From NCBI GenBank assembly GCA_016787755.1, contig JAEUUA010000013.1:1-64000 (forward strand): a stretch of DNA of 64,000 bases. The letters are read 5' to 3'. Shown here piece after piece: positions 1 through 8,464 of this stretch. This DNA comes from Cyclobacteriaceae bacterium (GTDB lineage: Bacteria > Bacteroidota > Bacteroidia > Cytophagales > Cyclobacteriaceae). Both the position numbers and the translations under genes were made by a program. A model generated the notes under the pieces. The model was not told where the DNA came from, did no database searches, and was given only the letters and a program-made list of their open reading frames with translations. Numbering within the stretch: position 1 is the stretch's first letter; every line of letters begins with the position of its first letter.

Positions 1-2065
1 CCATTTCTACAACATGCAAGGTTTTGCCTTCTTCAGCACCTTTTCGCATTTGAATAAACAATGCATCTTTTGTTGTGGGTGCAGTAAAGGGAGGTTGGAT
101 TACGCCTTCACTGCTCATCCAAAGCGTGACTGATTTTTTATAGTCATCGTTCCATAAGCAATAGCCCGCACTCCATGCCGGCATACCCAGGCTCTGTACC
201 TGCTGAAATAATAAAGCAGCCGCTGCCGGCAACTCCTCACTTTTTTGCATGGCCATGGTTCTGGCACGCACGCGTTCCAATGCTAATTGTATCTGCGCTT
301 CTTTTGCCTGTGCTTCGGCTTTTTGCAGATCTTTAAATCTTCTGTAAGCCAAATCAAAAACCTGTGACGAGCGTTTTTGCAGTTCGATAGCATCGTTAGC
401 GGGCGCTTTGGATGTAACCATTAATAACGCACCACCTGTGAATTTCGAAAAATGATAATACCGCTTTTCTTTTGTAGTGCCACTTTTAATCATGGCATCA
501 CGCACTTCGGGCGCAAGCCGAAACAAAATTTTGTACCACTCTACTTGCTTCGCACCACCCACTTCAATGGTATAGTCCTTTGCTTTGCTTTTGAATTTTT
601 GAACAAACTCCTTTGCAATGGCACAAGAGGTCTTAGGGATTTTAAAAAAACCAAAGCTGATGTTTCCCTTTGTTTTGCTGCTCAAACGAAATGCCCTCCA
701 GGAAAAAATGTTGTCGGCATCTTCATCATACAAATGCACCGCAGATGTTTCTAATTCAGGCTGGCCAAGATAGCCCATTTGCTCCCGCATCACTTTGGCC
801 ACTTCCATAAATTCCTCTGATTTATGCATAGCCAGTGCCCTTGCCCTTATTCTTTCCAACGCGGCTTCAATCTTGGCTTCTTTTGCCTGTGCTTCGGCTT
901 TTTGCAGATCGCTAAATCGCTTGTAGGCAAATGAAAAGACAGTAGTCGCCCGCTGCAACAAATCCCAACTCTCGGGAGAGATTTCTCCGGGCGAGGCCGC
1001 GCCCATAAATCCATTGGAGAATTTTAGTAAATGATAGGTTCGCTCAGGAATTTCGCCACCATAATATCCTTGCAGAACAGAAGATTTGTCCGCACAATAG
1101 TTGATCCACTCTTTTCGGTTTTTGCCGCGCATCAGGATGGAGGTGCGGGTTTGTTTCGAGCGATAAAACTTTTGCATCTCACGTCCCACCCAGGTTTCAA
1201 CCAGGTGCAACGTCATGTGGTCGGTGACAAGTTTTTTATTATTACCACGCACATCTTTAATGGCGTACCAGCACTCAGTAGTTTCGTTTTCGTTCACGAT
1301 ATAGATGGAACTCGTTTCCAGTTCTTCCACACCGAGTGCGCCCATTTCCTTGCGCAGCACCTCGGCCACTTCGGTTAGCTCTTCTGGCTTTTGCATGGCG
1401 AGTGAACGTGCTCTCACTTTTTCCATAGCCGCTTCAATGGCCAGTTCGCGGTTCTTGTGTTCTAGTTCAACGGTGCGCCTTTTTACTGCATCGCGGAGCT
1501 CGAGATTTTCTTTTTCTATTTTCTCGGAAGCAAGCTGCTGGCCTTCTTCTGTCCGATGATCGGGGAATGAAGCGTGTTGGTGTAAGGCTTTCCAGCCCCC
1601 ATCTATGTATTTTACGATGCAGGAAATCCGGGCATGTCCATAGAATGACCAATTCCTTCCGATAAGTACATACAGGTCGCTCTCTTCGCGAACCACAGCA
1701 CTTTCGCTATCCAACGGTTGTATGCTAATTTTTCTGTTGCGCAGTTGCGCCTTGCCTCGCAACTCCTCGGCCGTTGCTGTATAAAACTTCACTGCGTCTC
1801 GCTTGCTGAAGAACACTTCTCCGTTGGCTGAGCCGAAAATGCTGAAATCATCCACCAGATAAGAAGAGAATTTTTTCATATCCGCTGAAAGATTGGATTC
1901 CCAAAAGTCGTAGTAAGCCTTCAGCAACCCTTCCTCTGCTTGTTTGGTCAGTTTTATTTTTGACGTTGATGTGCTTGTCTTTTTTTTAAGTAGTGTCGCA
2001 GCCTTTGCATTCTGCTTGGCCGCAACTTTCTTTTTGGCGGGCGCTTGTAAATTTTTCTTTTTCAT
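1..2065 (-). CDS. Sensor-like protein with NTF2-like head and three tandem domains (partial, C-terminus outside window)
   Basis: The frame is open from ATG at 2065 to the left edge, 688 residues. A Lys/Ala-rich start (residues 1-40) leads to an NTF2/SnoaL-like domain (about 45-165, with VKYIDGGWKALHQHASFP), then a charged coiled coil (about 168-205). After that come three units about 190 residues apart, each opening with a helix of the type AMEKVRARSLAMQKPEEL (near residues 209, 391 and 594). This helix plus GAF-like domain is common in Bacteroidetes two-component sensor kinases and LuxR-type regulators, where a kinase or DNA-binding output follows. Any output domain would lie beyond the left edge, so the function is inferred. 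No signal peptide or membrane segment is seen, so it is probably cytoplasmic. It is divergent from the transketolase gene. Confidence 0.75.
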   Translation of the reverse strand, partial: MKKKNLQAPAKKKVAAKQNAKAATLLKKKTSTSTSKIKLTKQAEEGLLKAYYDFWESNLSADMKKFSSYLVDDFSIFGSANGEVFFSKRDAVKFYTATAEELRGKAQLRNRKISIQPLDSESAVVREESDLYVLIGRNWSFYGHARISCIVKYIDGGWKALHQHASFPDHRTEEGQQLASEKIEKENLELRDAVKRRTVELEHKNRELAIEAAMEKVRARSLAMQKPEELTEVAEVLRKEMGALGVEELETSSIYIVNENETTECWYAIKDVRGNNKKLVTDHMTLHLVETWVGREMQKFYRSKQTRTSILMRGKNRKEWINYCADKSSVLQGYYGGEIPERTYHLLKFSNGFMGAASPGEISPESWDLLQRATTVFSFAYKRFSDLQKAEAQAKEAKIEAALERIRARALAMHKSEEFMEVAKVMREQMGYLGQPELETSAVHLYDEDADNIFSWRAFRLSSKTKGNISFGFFKIPKTSCAIAKEFVQKFKSKAKDYTIEVGGAKQVEWYKILFRLAPEVRDAMIKSGTTKEKRYYHFSKFTGGALLMVTSKAPANDAIELQKRSSQVFDLAYRRFKDLQKAEAQAKEAQIQLALERVRARTMAMQKSEELPAAAALLFQQVQSLGMPAWSAGYCLWNDDYKKSVTLWMSSEGVIQPPFTAPTTKDALFIQMRKGAEEGKTLHVVEM

Positions 2066-2270
2066 TTCTTTTAAACTTCAAGGCAGGAGGTTACTCACCA
2101 ATTGCATTTGCAGGTAACCCATTAATCCAGCTTCCAATTTACTTTTTTTAAGGAGTTTACCTCTCACTTGTCATCAATTGTTTACTCCACTACATTTTGG
2201 TTGCTTAACTTTATATTCTGCTGAGGAAGTTACCCTTAGATTATATAAACTTGCAGCATAATTTTATACT

Positions 2271-3221
2271 ATGGCTAAGTACACATTTACCGAGAAGAAA
2301 GATACCCGTTCAGGATTTGGCGTTGGCCTTCATGAGCTTGGGAAAGAGAACGCGAATGTAGTGGCCTTGTGTGCCGACCTAACGGGATCCTTGAAGATGG
2401 ATGCCTTTAAAAAAGACTTTCCGGAACGCTTCTTCCAGGTTGGGATTGCCGAGGCTAATATGATGGGTCTTGCAGCAGGTATGACAATCGGTGGTAAAAT
2501 TCCTTTTACAGGCACCTTTGCCAACTTTTCAACCGGGCGTGTGTACGATCAAATTCGTCAATCCATTGCATACTCCGGTAAAAATGTAAAGATTTGTGCT
2601 TCCCATGCGGGTTTAACACTAGGTGAAGATGGTGCTACCCACCAAATACTGGAGGATATTGGCATGATGAAAATGCTACCGGGCATGACCGTTATTGTAC
2701 CGTGCGATCATAACCAGACCAAGGCAGCGACAATTGCATTGGGTTCTCATGTAGGTCCAGCGTACTTGCGTTTTGGCCGACCAAACTGGCCTATTTTTAC
2801 TGGCGATAGACCTTTCGTTATAGGCAAGGCCGACAAGATGATTGAAGGCTCTCACGTTTCCATTTTTGCAACGGGCCATATGGTGTGGTTGGCGATTGAA
2901 GCCGAAGCCATGCTGGCCGAAAAAGGAATCTCTGCGGAAGTAATAAATATTCATACCATCAAGCCACTAGATGTAGGGGCGATACTTGCCTCCGTTCAAA
3001 AAACAGGTTGTGCAGTTACCTGCGAAGAGCATCAGATCAATGGCGGCCTAGGCGACAGTGTTGCTCAGGTACTCAGTCGTTTTAATCCGTCTCCCTTAGA
3101 GATGGTTGCAGTAAACGATTCATTTGGCGAAAGTGGCACCCCTACTCAACTACTTAAGAAGTACGGATTAAGCTCTGAGAATATTGTGGCTGCTGCCGAA
3201 AAGGTGATCAAGCGGAAGTAA
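2271..3221 (+). CDS. Transketolase, C-terminal subunit
   Basis: 316 residues matching the pyrimidine-binding plus C-terminal domains of transketolase. Together with a separate N-terminal subunit it would make the thiamine-diphosphate enzyme that moves two-carbon units in the pentose phosphate pathway. The segment GIAEANMMGLAAGM (about residue 63) carries the conserved glutamate that activates the cofactor, and ICASHAGLTLGEDGATHQ is typical of the family. Split transketolases are common in Bacteroidetes, usually with the N-terminal gene just upstream. Here the upstream neighbour is the divergent sensor gene, and no N-terminal half is seen in the window. An acetoin/pyruvate dehydrogenase E1 beta subunit is less likely given the transketolase-specific motifs. 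Confidence 0.9.
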   Translation: MAKYTFTEKKDTRSGFGVGLHELGKENANVVALCADLTGSLKMDAFKKDFPERFFQVGIAEANMMGLAAGMTIGGKIPFTGTFANFSTGRVYDQIRQSIAYSGKNVKICASHAGLTLGEDGATHQILEDIGMMKMLPGMTVIVPCDHNQTKAATIALGSHVGPAYLRFGRPNWPIFTGDRPFVIGKADKMIEGSHVSIFATGHMVWLAIEAEAMLAEKGISAEVINIHTIKPLDVGAILASVQKTGCAVTCEEHQINGGLGDSVAQVLSRFNPSPLEMVAVNDSFGESGTPTQLLKKYGLSSENIVAAAEKVIKRK

Positions 3222-3281
3222 TCTTTTTACATTTTGTATTTTCCTTTGCGACTTTGCGTGCAAAAAATGTAAAGCGGACTA

Positions 3282-3974
3282 ATGAAAATCTGCGTAGCTC
3301 AAACCAATCCTGTTAAAGGTGATATTCAACGGAATATTGAAAATCACAAAAAACTAGTAGCGCAGGCTGTCGAACAAAAAGCTGATCTTATTGTCTTTCC
3401 TGAACTATCATTAACTGGTTATGAGCCTACGTTGGCAAAGGAAGTAGCGATCACAAAAGAGGATAACCGTCTTAATGATTTTCAAATTCTAAGCGATGCC
3501 AATGAGATAACCATTGGTGTAGGTGCGCCCACCAAAAGTGATGCAGGTATCTGCATTAGCATGATTCTCTTTCAGCCTGGCAAGCCACGGGAAATCTATT
3601 CCAAAAAATATCTTCATACCGATGAAGAACCTTATTTTGTTAGTGGAGATAATTTTCCGTGTTTGACAATCAAAGACACGAACATAGCTTTTGCTATCTG
3701 TTACGAAATCTCTATCGACAAACATGTAGAGCAAGCCCTTAAAAATGGAGCAACCATTTATTTAGCCAGCGTTGTCAAATTTGAAAGTGGAATTGATAAG
3801 GCTATACAAAGACTAGCTTACATTGCAAGCACCAATAACATGACTGTATTAATGTCAAACTGTGTTGGCATTTCTGATGGCCAACACTGCGCAGGTAAAA
3901 CTTCTGTATGGAATTCGAACGGTGAGCTAATCAATCAACTCAATAATACAGACGAAGGGATTTTAGTCTATTAA
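3282..3974 (+). CDS. Carbon-nitrogen hydrolase (nitrilase superfamily)
   Basis: 230 residues with the nitrilase-superfamily catalytic triad visible: Glu41 in FPELSLTGYEP, Lys108 in YSKKYLH, and Cys140 in AFAICYEIS. Members hydrolyse amides or nitriles, or condense the acyl group, through a cysteine thioester. The substrate cannot be told from sequence. It is slightly shorter than the usual 260-280 residues, mainly at the C-terminus, but the core is intact. No signal peptide, so cytoplasmic. It lies 60 bp after the transketolase gene on the same strand and 59 bp before the toxin-antitoxin pair, with no sign of functional coupling to either. Confidence 0.85.
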   Translation: MKICVAQTNPVKGDIQRNIENHKKLVAQAVEQKADLIVFPELSLTGYEPTLAKEVAITKEDNRLNDFQILSDANEITIGVGAPTKSDAGICISMILFQPGKPREIYSKKYLHTDEEPYFVSGDNFPCLTIKDTNIAFAICYEISIDKHVEQALKNGATIYLASVVKFESGIDKAIQRLAYIASTNNMTVLMSNCVGISDGQHCAGKTSVWNSNGELINQLNNTDEGILVY

Positions 3975-3985
3975 AAGTTAAGCGC

Positions 3986-4022
3986 TTGACTTATACGTAC
4001 ATATTTAATAATTTTGTACGTA
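3986..4022 (+). promoter_or_regulatory. Promoter with overlapping 7-bp inverted repeat, upstream of toxin-antitoxin genes
   Basis: A Bacteroidetes-type promoter is visible: TTG at 3986-3988, a 20-bp spacer, and TAATTTTG at 4009-4016, an exact match to TAnnTTTG. A perfect inverted repeat, TACGTAC (3994-4000) and GTACGTA (4016-4022), spans the spacer and the -7 element. That is where an autorepressing antitoxin would bind. The antitoxin ATG follows at 4034. Binding is inferred. Confidence 0.6.
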
Positions 4023-4033
4023 ATTAAAATTCT

Positions 4034-4279
4034 ATGGATGTAAAATTGACCCTAAAGCTGAAGCAATCCGTGATTGAAAAGGCCAAGGAATATGCTAAGG
4101 ATCAGAAAACAAGTCTTTCGAGATTGATTGAAAATCACTTGCTCAATATTACGAATGAAAAAGAATCTTCAGATAAAATTACTCCGTTAGTCAAAAGTCT
4201 TTCGGGTATCATTGATTTGCCAAAAGACTTTGACCCTAAAAAAGGATATGCCGATTTTCTTACAGACAAGTATAAGTAG
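4034..4279 (+). CDS. Antitoxin, DUF6364-like (ribbon-helix-helix type)
   Basis: An 81-residue protein opening MDVKLTLKLKQSVIEKAKEYA, a short strand then helices, as in DUF6364/RHH antitoxins paired with PIN toxins. The N-terminus would bind DNA and the C-terminus (KDFDPKKGYADFLTDKYK) would wrap the toxin. Its TAG stop overlaps the GTG start of the PIN gene by one base (TAGTG at 4277-4281), so the two are probably translationally coupled. The promoter carries an inverted repeat that could be the autoregulatory operator. Function rests on the pairing and N-terminal pattern. Confidence 0.8.
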   Translation: MDVKLTLKLKQSVIEKAKEYAKDQKTSLSRLIENHLLNITNEKESSDKITPLVKSLSGIIDLPKDFDPKKGYADFLTDKYK

Positions 4280-4689
4280 TGGAAAAAGTATTTGTTGATA
4301 CCGACATTATTCTTGATCTGCTTGCAAGCAGAGATCCATTCTATAAGCACGCTGCAATTCTCTTTTCCGATGCCGATAAAGGCAACATTGAATTATTTGT
4401 CTCTTCACTCTCTTTTTCAAATCTAAATTATATTCTTTCAAAGCAATATACGGCAGATCAAGCTCGCAAAAAGCTTATGAAGTTTAAAACACTTGTTACC
4501 GTATTAGCTGTTACTGATAAAATAGTGGAGTTGGCGCTGTCTTCAGACTTCAAAGATTTTGAAGATGGATTACAATACTTCACTGCAATCGAAAATGGAA
4601 TAAAAAGACTTTTAACCAGAAACCTCAAAGATTATAAGGCAGCTGAAATAATAGTAATGACAGCAGAACAGTTTTTGAAAGGTAAATAA
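4279..4689 (+). CDS. PIN-domain toxin (putative ribonuclease, VapC-like)
   Basis: A 136-residue single PIN domain. Acidic metal-binding residues are visible: Asp7 and Asp9 in VFVDTDIILDLL, Glu95/Asp96 in FEDGLQYFTA, and Asp118 in TRNLKDY. PIN toxins cleave RNA with Mg/Mn and are held in check by the partner antitoxin. The start is GTG at 4279, overlapping the antitoxin stop; no ATG suits the conserved N-terminus, and a weak coupled start would keep toxin below antitoxin. The RNA target is unknown. It ends 5 bp from the convergent alcohol dehydrogenase gene. Confidence 0.85.
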   Translation: MEKVFVDTDIILDLLASRDPFYKHAAILFSDADKGNIELFVSSLSFSNLNYILSKQYTADQARKKLMKFKTLVTVLAVTDKIVELALSSDFKDFEDGLQYFTAIENGIKRLLTRNLKDYKAAEIIVMTAEQFLKGK

Positions 4690-4694
4690 TAGCA

Positions 4695-5738
4695 TTACAG
4701 CGTAGCCATATCAATTACAAAGCGATAACGCACATCGCCTTTCACCATCCGCACATAAGCAGCTTCAATATCTTTAATAGCAATCATTTCAATATCAGAA
4801 ACGATATTGTGTGCAGCACAATAGTCTAACATCTCTTGTGTTTCACGAATGCCTCCAATCATAGAACCAGCCAAAGTTTTCCGCTTAGGAATTAAGCTGA
4901 ACGCATCTATCGGTAAAGCTTCTGGTGGAAGCCCCACCATTACCATCGTTCCATCAGGTTTTACCATTCCAAGGTACAAATCCAAATCATGTGCACCAGA
5001 AACTGTATCTAATACAAAATCGAAACTATTGCGTGCCTTCTTCACAGCATCCTTATCAGTAGTAACCAAAAAATGATGTGCCCCTAAGGCAAGTGCGTCT
5101 TTCTCCTTCCTTACAGAAGTGCTCAGCACCGTAACTTCAGCACCCAGCGATACAGCTAGCTTAACGCCCATATGTCCAAGACCACCTAACCCAACGATGG
5201 CAACCTTTTGTCCCTTCCCTACTTTCCAATGCATTAAGGGTGAATAAGTAGTAATACCTGCGCATAGTAAAGGCGCCACCGCATTCAACGGAAGCTTATC
5301 AGAAATACGAAGTGTATAATTTTCGTCAACTACAATAAAGTTTGAATAGCCACCTTGTGTTGGAGTCTTTCCATCTTTGTCATAACTATTGTAAGTGCCT
5401 GTCATTCCATTCTCACAATACTGTTCGTTGCCAGCTTTGCAACTTGAACAGCTACGACACGAATCAACAAAACATCCAACGCCTGCCAGATCTCCCACGT
5501 TGAACTTTTTCACAGCAGCCCCTACTTTCGAAATCTTGCCTACTATTTCATGACCCGGCACCATCGGATAAATTGCTCCACCCCACTCATCGCGAATCTG
5601 ATGCAAATCAGAATGACAAACACCACAAAATTGAATGTCGATCAGCACATCATGTGCTCCCACTTCCCGCCTGTCAAAACTAAAGGGTGCTAAAGGGGAT
5701 GTTGGATTTTGAGCTGCGTAACCTTTGGATGCAATCAT
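4695..5738 (-). CDS. Zinc-dependent alcohol dehydrogenase (cinnamyl-alcohol/YahK type)
   Basis: 347 residues of the medium-chain dehydrogenase family, interconverting alcohols and aldehydes with NAD(P). Catalytic zinc ligands are Cys38 (FCGVCHSDLH) and His63-Glu64 (PGHE), with a third in the LLCAGITTYSPL segment. The structural zinc is held by Cys94, Cys97, Cys100 and Cys108. The Rossmann glycine motif is GLGGLGHMG. The whole layout matches YahK/Adh6-like enzymes, which prefer NADPH and reduce many aldehydes, so the physiological substrate cannot be named. It stands alone, convergent with the toxin gene and divergent from the amidohydrolase gene. Confidence 0.9.
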   Translation of the reverse strand: MIASKGYAAQNPTSPLAPFSFDRREVGAHDVLIDIQFCGVCHSDLHQIRDEWGGAIYPMVPGHEIVGKISKVGAAVKKFNVGDLAGVGCFVDSCRSCSSCKAGNEQYCENGMTGTYNSYDKDGKTPTQGGYSNFIVVDENYTLRISDKLPLNAVAPLLCAGITTYSPLMHWKVGKGQKVAIVGLGGLGHMGVKLAVSLGAEVTVLSTSVRKEKDALALGAHHFLVTTDKDAVKKARNSFDFVLDTVSGAHDLDLYLGMVKPDGTMVMVGLPPEALPIDAFSLIPKRKTLAGSMIGGIRETQEMLDYCAAHNIVSDIEMIAIKDIEAAYVRMVKGDVRYRFVIDMATL

Positions 5739-5886
5739 ATGTTGAGCGTTAAGATATTTTATAATAATGGCTAAATCTCATCCAAATATTTTTTACTTCA
5801 AACAAAAGGGAGTGTTAATTTAAAATTTACTAGTTTACTACTTAAAGGAGAAAAGAATACCTTGTCGTGAGTTTTAAATCCGTTTT

Positions 5887-7104
5887 ATGAAAGCTACACT
5901 ACTTACTGTTTTATTTTCATTCTGTTTTTTGCTGGGACAGTCACAACAGAAAAATTATGCATTAATAAAAGCGAATGTTTTTAATGGCTTCGAAAATAAA
6001 ATATACCCAAACAACACGCTACTTATCAAGAACGGAATAATTGAACGCATGGGAGGCGCTGATTTAACTGTGCCTTCAGGTTACGAGATAATTGATTGTC
6101 TGAACTATTATTTGATGCCGGGAATGATTGATGCACACTCACATCTCGATAATCTGGCATCGGCAAAGCGAGCGCTTGAAACCGGGGTAACTACCGTACG
6201 CACGGCAGGCGTTTCAGCTTATCAGGATGTTGCATTAATGAATCTTGCAAAGACAGGTCAGATTGCAGGACCGGATATTATACCTGCAGGCGTATACGTT
6301 AGTCCTAATCTGGAGGAAACTGTTTTAGCAGATGTTCGACTAGCCCCTTTATTGACAGGTGTGAAAACCGATGAGGAATTAAAGTTGCTGGTGAATGTAA
6401 ATATTGACCGAGGTGCCAAAGTGATTAAAACACGAGGTACAGAGCGAGCTGGAAGGCCCGATACGGATCCGCGTGAGCAGGTGTATACCGAACGCCAAAT
6501 TCAGATAATTGTGCAGGAAGCCGGAAAGCGCAACGTACCTGTCATGATACATGCCCATGGTGATGAAGGTTCGAGAGCGGCCGTTCTTGCCGGAGCCCGC
6601 AGTATTGAACATGGAACATTTTTAAGTGATGAAACGCTTAGGCTTATGAAAGCGCGCGGCACGTTCCTGGTGCCAACATTCATAACACTTGAAGACCTGA
6701 CCCAACCGGGTGGTGATTATGAAGGGCCTGTGCTGGAACTGCGTGGAAAATTTATGATGCCACAAGCTGAAAAAGTTTTTAAGAAAGCACATGAATTAGG
6801 GGTAAAGATGGTGACCGGTGCCGATAATAGTTATACCGCCCAAACCACCAGCCGAATTTCACTAGAGTGCGCACACTTCGTTCGAATGGGTATGACCAAT
6901 TTCGAAGCAATACAATCGGCAACCATAATTGCAGCTGAATTATTAGGTGTAGAAAAGAATACCGGTAGGATTGAAAAGGGATTTGATGCCGACCTTGTTT
7001 TAATTCCGGGTAATCCACTGGAGGAGATTCGCCATCTTCAGGACGCTTTGTTGATAATGAGCAATGGCCAATTGGCAGTTAAGCGCATCCCTTTCGGAAA
7101 ATAA
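5887..7104 (+). CDS. Secreted amidohydrolase family protein
   Basis: 405 residues. An N-terminal hydrophobic stretch ending GQSQQ (about 1-20) looks like a Sec signal, so the enzyme is periplasmic or secreted. The metal-dependent TIM-barrel hydrolase motifs are present in order: IDAHSHLD (HxH, about 83-85), MIHAHGD, SIEHGTFL and VTGADN (metal-binding Asp). The C-terminus has the usual small beta sandwich (GFDADLVLIPGNP). It resembles imidazolonepropionase-like and Xaa-Pro dipeptidase-like amidohydrolases. Substrate unknown. It is 47 bp upstream of arsR, but the ars operator and promoter lie in that gap, so the two are probably independent. Confidence 0.85.
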   Translation: MKATLLTVLFSFCFLLGQSQQKNYALIKANVFNGFENKIYPNNTLLIKNGIIERMGGADLTVPSGYEIIDCLNYYLMPGMIDAHSHLDNLASAKRALETGVTTVRTAGVSAYQDVALMNLAKTGQIAGPDIIPAGVYVSPNLEETVLADVRLAPLLTGVKTDEELKLLVNVNIDRGAKVIKTRGTERAGRPDTDPREQVYTERQIQIIVQEAGKRNVPVMIHAHGDEGSRAAVLAGARSIEHGTFLSDETLRLMKARGTFLVPTFITLEDLTQPGGDYEGPVLELRGKFMMPQAEKVFKKAHELGVKMVTGADNSYTAQTTSRISLECAHFVRMGMTNFEAIQSATIIAAELLGVEKNTGRIEKGFDADLVLIPGNPLEEIRHLQDALLIMSNGQLAVKRIPFGK

Positions 7105-7114
7105 ATTTAAGATT

Positions 7115-7144
7115 TTTGCAACTTTTATCGTAATATTACGATTG
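7115..7144 (+). promoter_or_regulatory. arsR promoter and ArsR operator (perfect 16-bp palindrome)
   Basis: A perfect palindrome, ATCGTAATATTACGAT, lies at 7127-7142, ten bases before the arsR start. It sits within a likely promoter: TTTG at 7115-7118, an 18-bp spacer, and TACGATTG at 7137-7144, one mismatch from TAnnTTTG. A repressor bound there would block polymerase, as expected for ArsR autoregulation. A near-identical site precedes arsM. Confidence 0.7.
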
Positions 7145-7151
7145 ATACAAT

Positions 7152-7475
7152 ATGGGACTCTCTAAAACCGAAGATTTTACCAAAACACAAAATGAGGTGG
7201 CCAGCATTGCCAAAGCACTAGGGCATCCGGCCCGGATTGCCATCTTGCAATACCTGGCCGAAAAGAAATCATGTGTGTGTGGCGAAATTGTAGATGAACT
7301 CCCTCTATCGCAGTCAACGGTTTCGCAACATTTAAAAGAATTGAAAAAAGTAGGTTTGATTAAAGGAGAAATTGAAGGTCCGTCAGTGTGTTACTGCATA
7401 GATCCGAAGACACTTCTTAAAGCCCAAAAACTATTAGGGGACCTGCTTCAGGGAGTTCAGGCTGGTTGCTGCTAA
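7152..7475 (+). CDS. arsR: ArsR-family metalloid-responsive repressor
   Basis: 107 residues with the winged helix-turn-helix of ArsR/SmtB regulators: ALGHPARIAILQYL, then the recognition region LSQSTVSQHLKELKKVGLI. Cys41 and Cys43 (SCVCGE) sit where E. coli ArsR has its arsenite-binding Cys-Val-Cys. Further cysteines are Cys80 and Cys82, and the terminal Cys106-Cys107. Arsenite or a methylated trivalent form would release it from DNA. The gene is first of an arsR-arsM-arsN2 cluster, with the same palindrome in front of itself and arsM, which argues strongly for autoregulation and control of arsM. Confidence 0.9.
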   Translation: MGLSKTEDFTKTQNEVASIAKALGHPARIAILQYLAEKKSCVCGEIVDELPLSQSTVSQHLKELKKVGLIKGEIEGPSVCYCIDPKTLLKAQKLLGDLLQGVQAGCC

Positions 7476-7481
7476 AAAATT

Positions 7482-7510
7482 TTTGATCACATTAATCGCA
7501 ATATTACGAT
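7482..7510 (+). promoter_or_regulatory. Second ArsR operator, upstream of arsM
   Basis: ATCGCAATATTACGAT at 7495-7510 differs by one base from the arsR palindrome. A TTTG at 7482-7485 precedes it by 9 bp, almost the same geometry as at arsR (8 bp). This suggests arsM has its own ArsR-controlled promoter as well as read-through. The -7 element here is weak (TACGATAA), so the promoter part is less sure than the operator. Confidence 0.6.
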
Positions 7511-7531
7511 AACTAGTAAACCAAAGTAATT

Positions 7532-8407
7532 ATGACAACTTCAGAAGAACTTAAACATCTGGTGAAAGAAAAGTATGCTGAAATAGCAACACAGACCAAG
7601 CAACAAAACGAAACCAGCTGCTGCGGAAGTGGGTGCGGGTGCGCCACTATTGATGAAGCACTCATGGCTGAAGACTATACTAAATTACAAGGCTACAATG
7701 CCGAGGCCGACTTGGGATTGGGATGCGGATTACCAACAGAATTCGCTAACATTAAGGCTGGTGATATGGTAATTGATTTAGGTTCGGGTGCGGGCAATGA
7801 TGCCTTTGTGGCGCGTTCCATTACTGGGGCGACAGGAAAAGTAATTGGGGTCGACTTCACTGAAAAGATGATTGAAAAAGCTCGCGTCAATGCAGAGAAG
7901 TTGGGATTTCATAATGTCGAATTCCGATATGGTGATATTGAGAAACTTCCTATAAGTAATTCAGTAGCCGATGTAGTGGTGAGCAACTGCGTGATGAACC
8001 TTGTACCTGATAAAGTGGCAGCCTTTAAAGAAACATTCAGAGTGTTAAAATCCGGGGGTCATTTTAGTATTTCAGATATAGTGCTTGTTGGCGACTTGCC
8101 TGAGGGATTAAGAAAAAATGCGGAGATGTATGCGGGTTGCATTTCGGGGGCTATTCAAAAGAATGACTATCTCCAGATTGTTAAGGATGCAGGCTTTGTA
8201 AATCTTAAAATCCAAAAGGAGAAGAAAATAATTCTTCCGGATGAAATTCTATCTGCCTACTTAAGTGAAACAGAGATGAGTAAAGTAAAGAAAGGTGATT
8301 TAGGGATTTTTAGCATTACCGTATATGCCGAAAGACCAACAGAAACAGACGAATCTAAAAAGGCAGCGAAAGCCGCATGTTGTGGCGAAGGTTCAGATTG
8401 TTGTTAA
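7532..8407 (+). CDS. arsM: Arsenite S-adenosylmethionine methyltransferase
   Basis: 291 residues with a class I methyltransferase fold: the SAM loop VIDLGSGAGNDAF (about 80-92) and the acidic VIGVDFTEKM. The three cysteines known to hold arsenite in ArsM enzymes are visible: Cys65 (DLGLGCGLP), Cys153 (SNCVMNLVP) and Cys203 (YAGCISGA). It would methylate As(III) stepwise to mono-, di- and trimethylated arsenicals, the last volatile. Additional cysteine clusters at residues 30-37 and at the end (CCGEGSDCC) are common in this family and may bind or relay metalloid. It follows arsR after a gap with a second operator. Confidence 0.92.
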   Translation: MTTSEELKHLVKEKYAEIATQTKQQNETSCCGSGCGCATIDEALMAEDYTKLQGYNAEADLGLGCGLPTEFANIKAGDMVIDLGSGAGNDAFVARSITGATGKVIGVDFTEKMIEKARVNAEKLGFHNVEFRYGDIEKLPISNSVADVVVSNCVMNLVPDKVAAFKETFRVLKSGGHFSISDIVLVGDLPEGLRKNAEMYAGCISGAIQKNDYLQIVKDAGFVNLKIQKEKKIILPDEILSAYLSETEMSKVKKGDLGIFSITVYAERPTETDESKKAAKAACCGEGSDCC

Positions 8408-8464
8408 TCCTAAAAAATATCACATCTATTTCAATTTTTGATCGAAGGTTATAATCTTTGTTAC

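Noticed and set aside
452..1559. Open frames on the plus strand (452-754, 1031-1378, 1305-1559)
   Set aside because: They lie opposite the long minus-strand sensor gene, whose frame is continuous and shows clear repeated domains.
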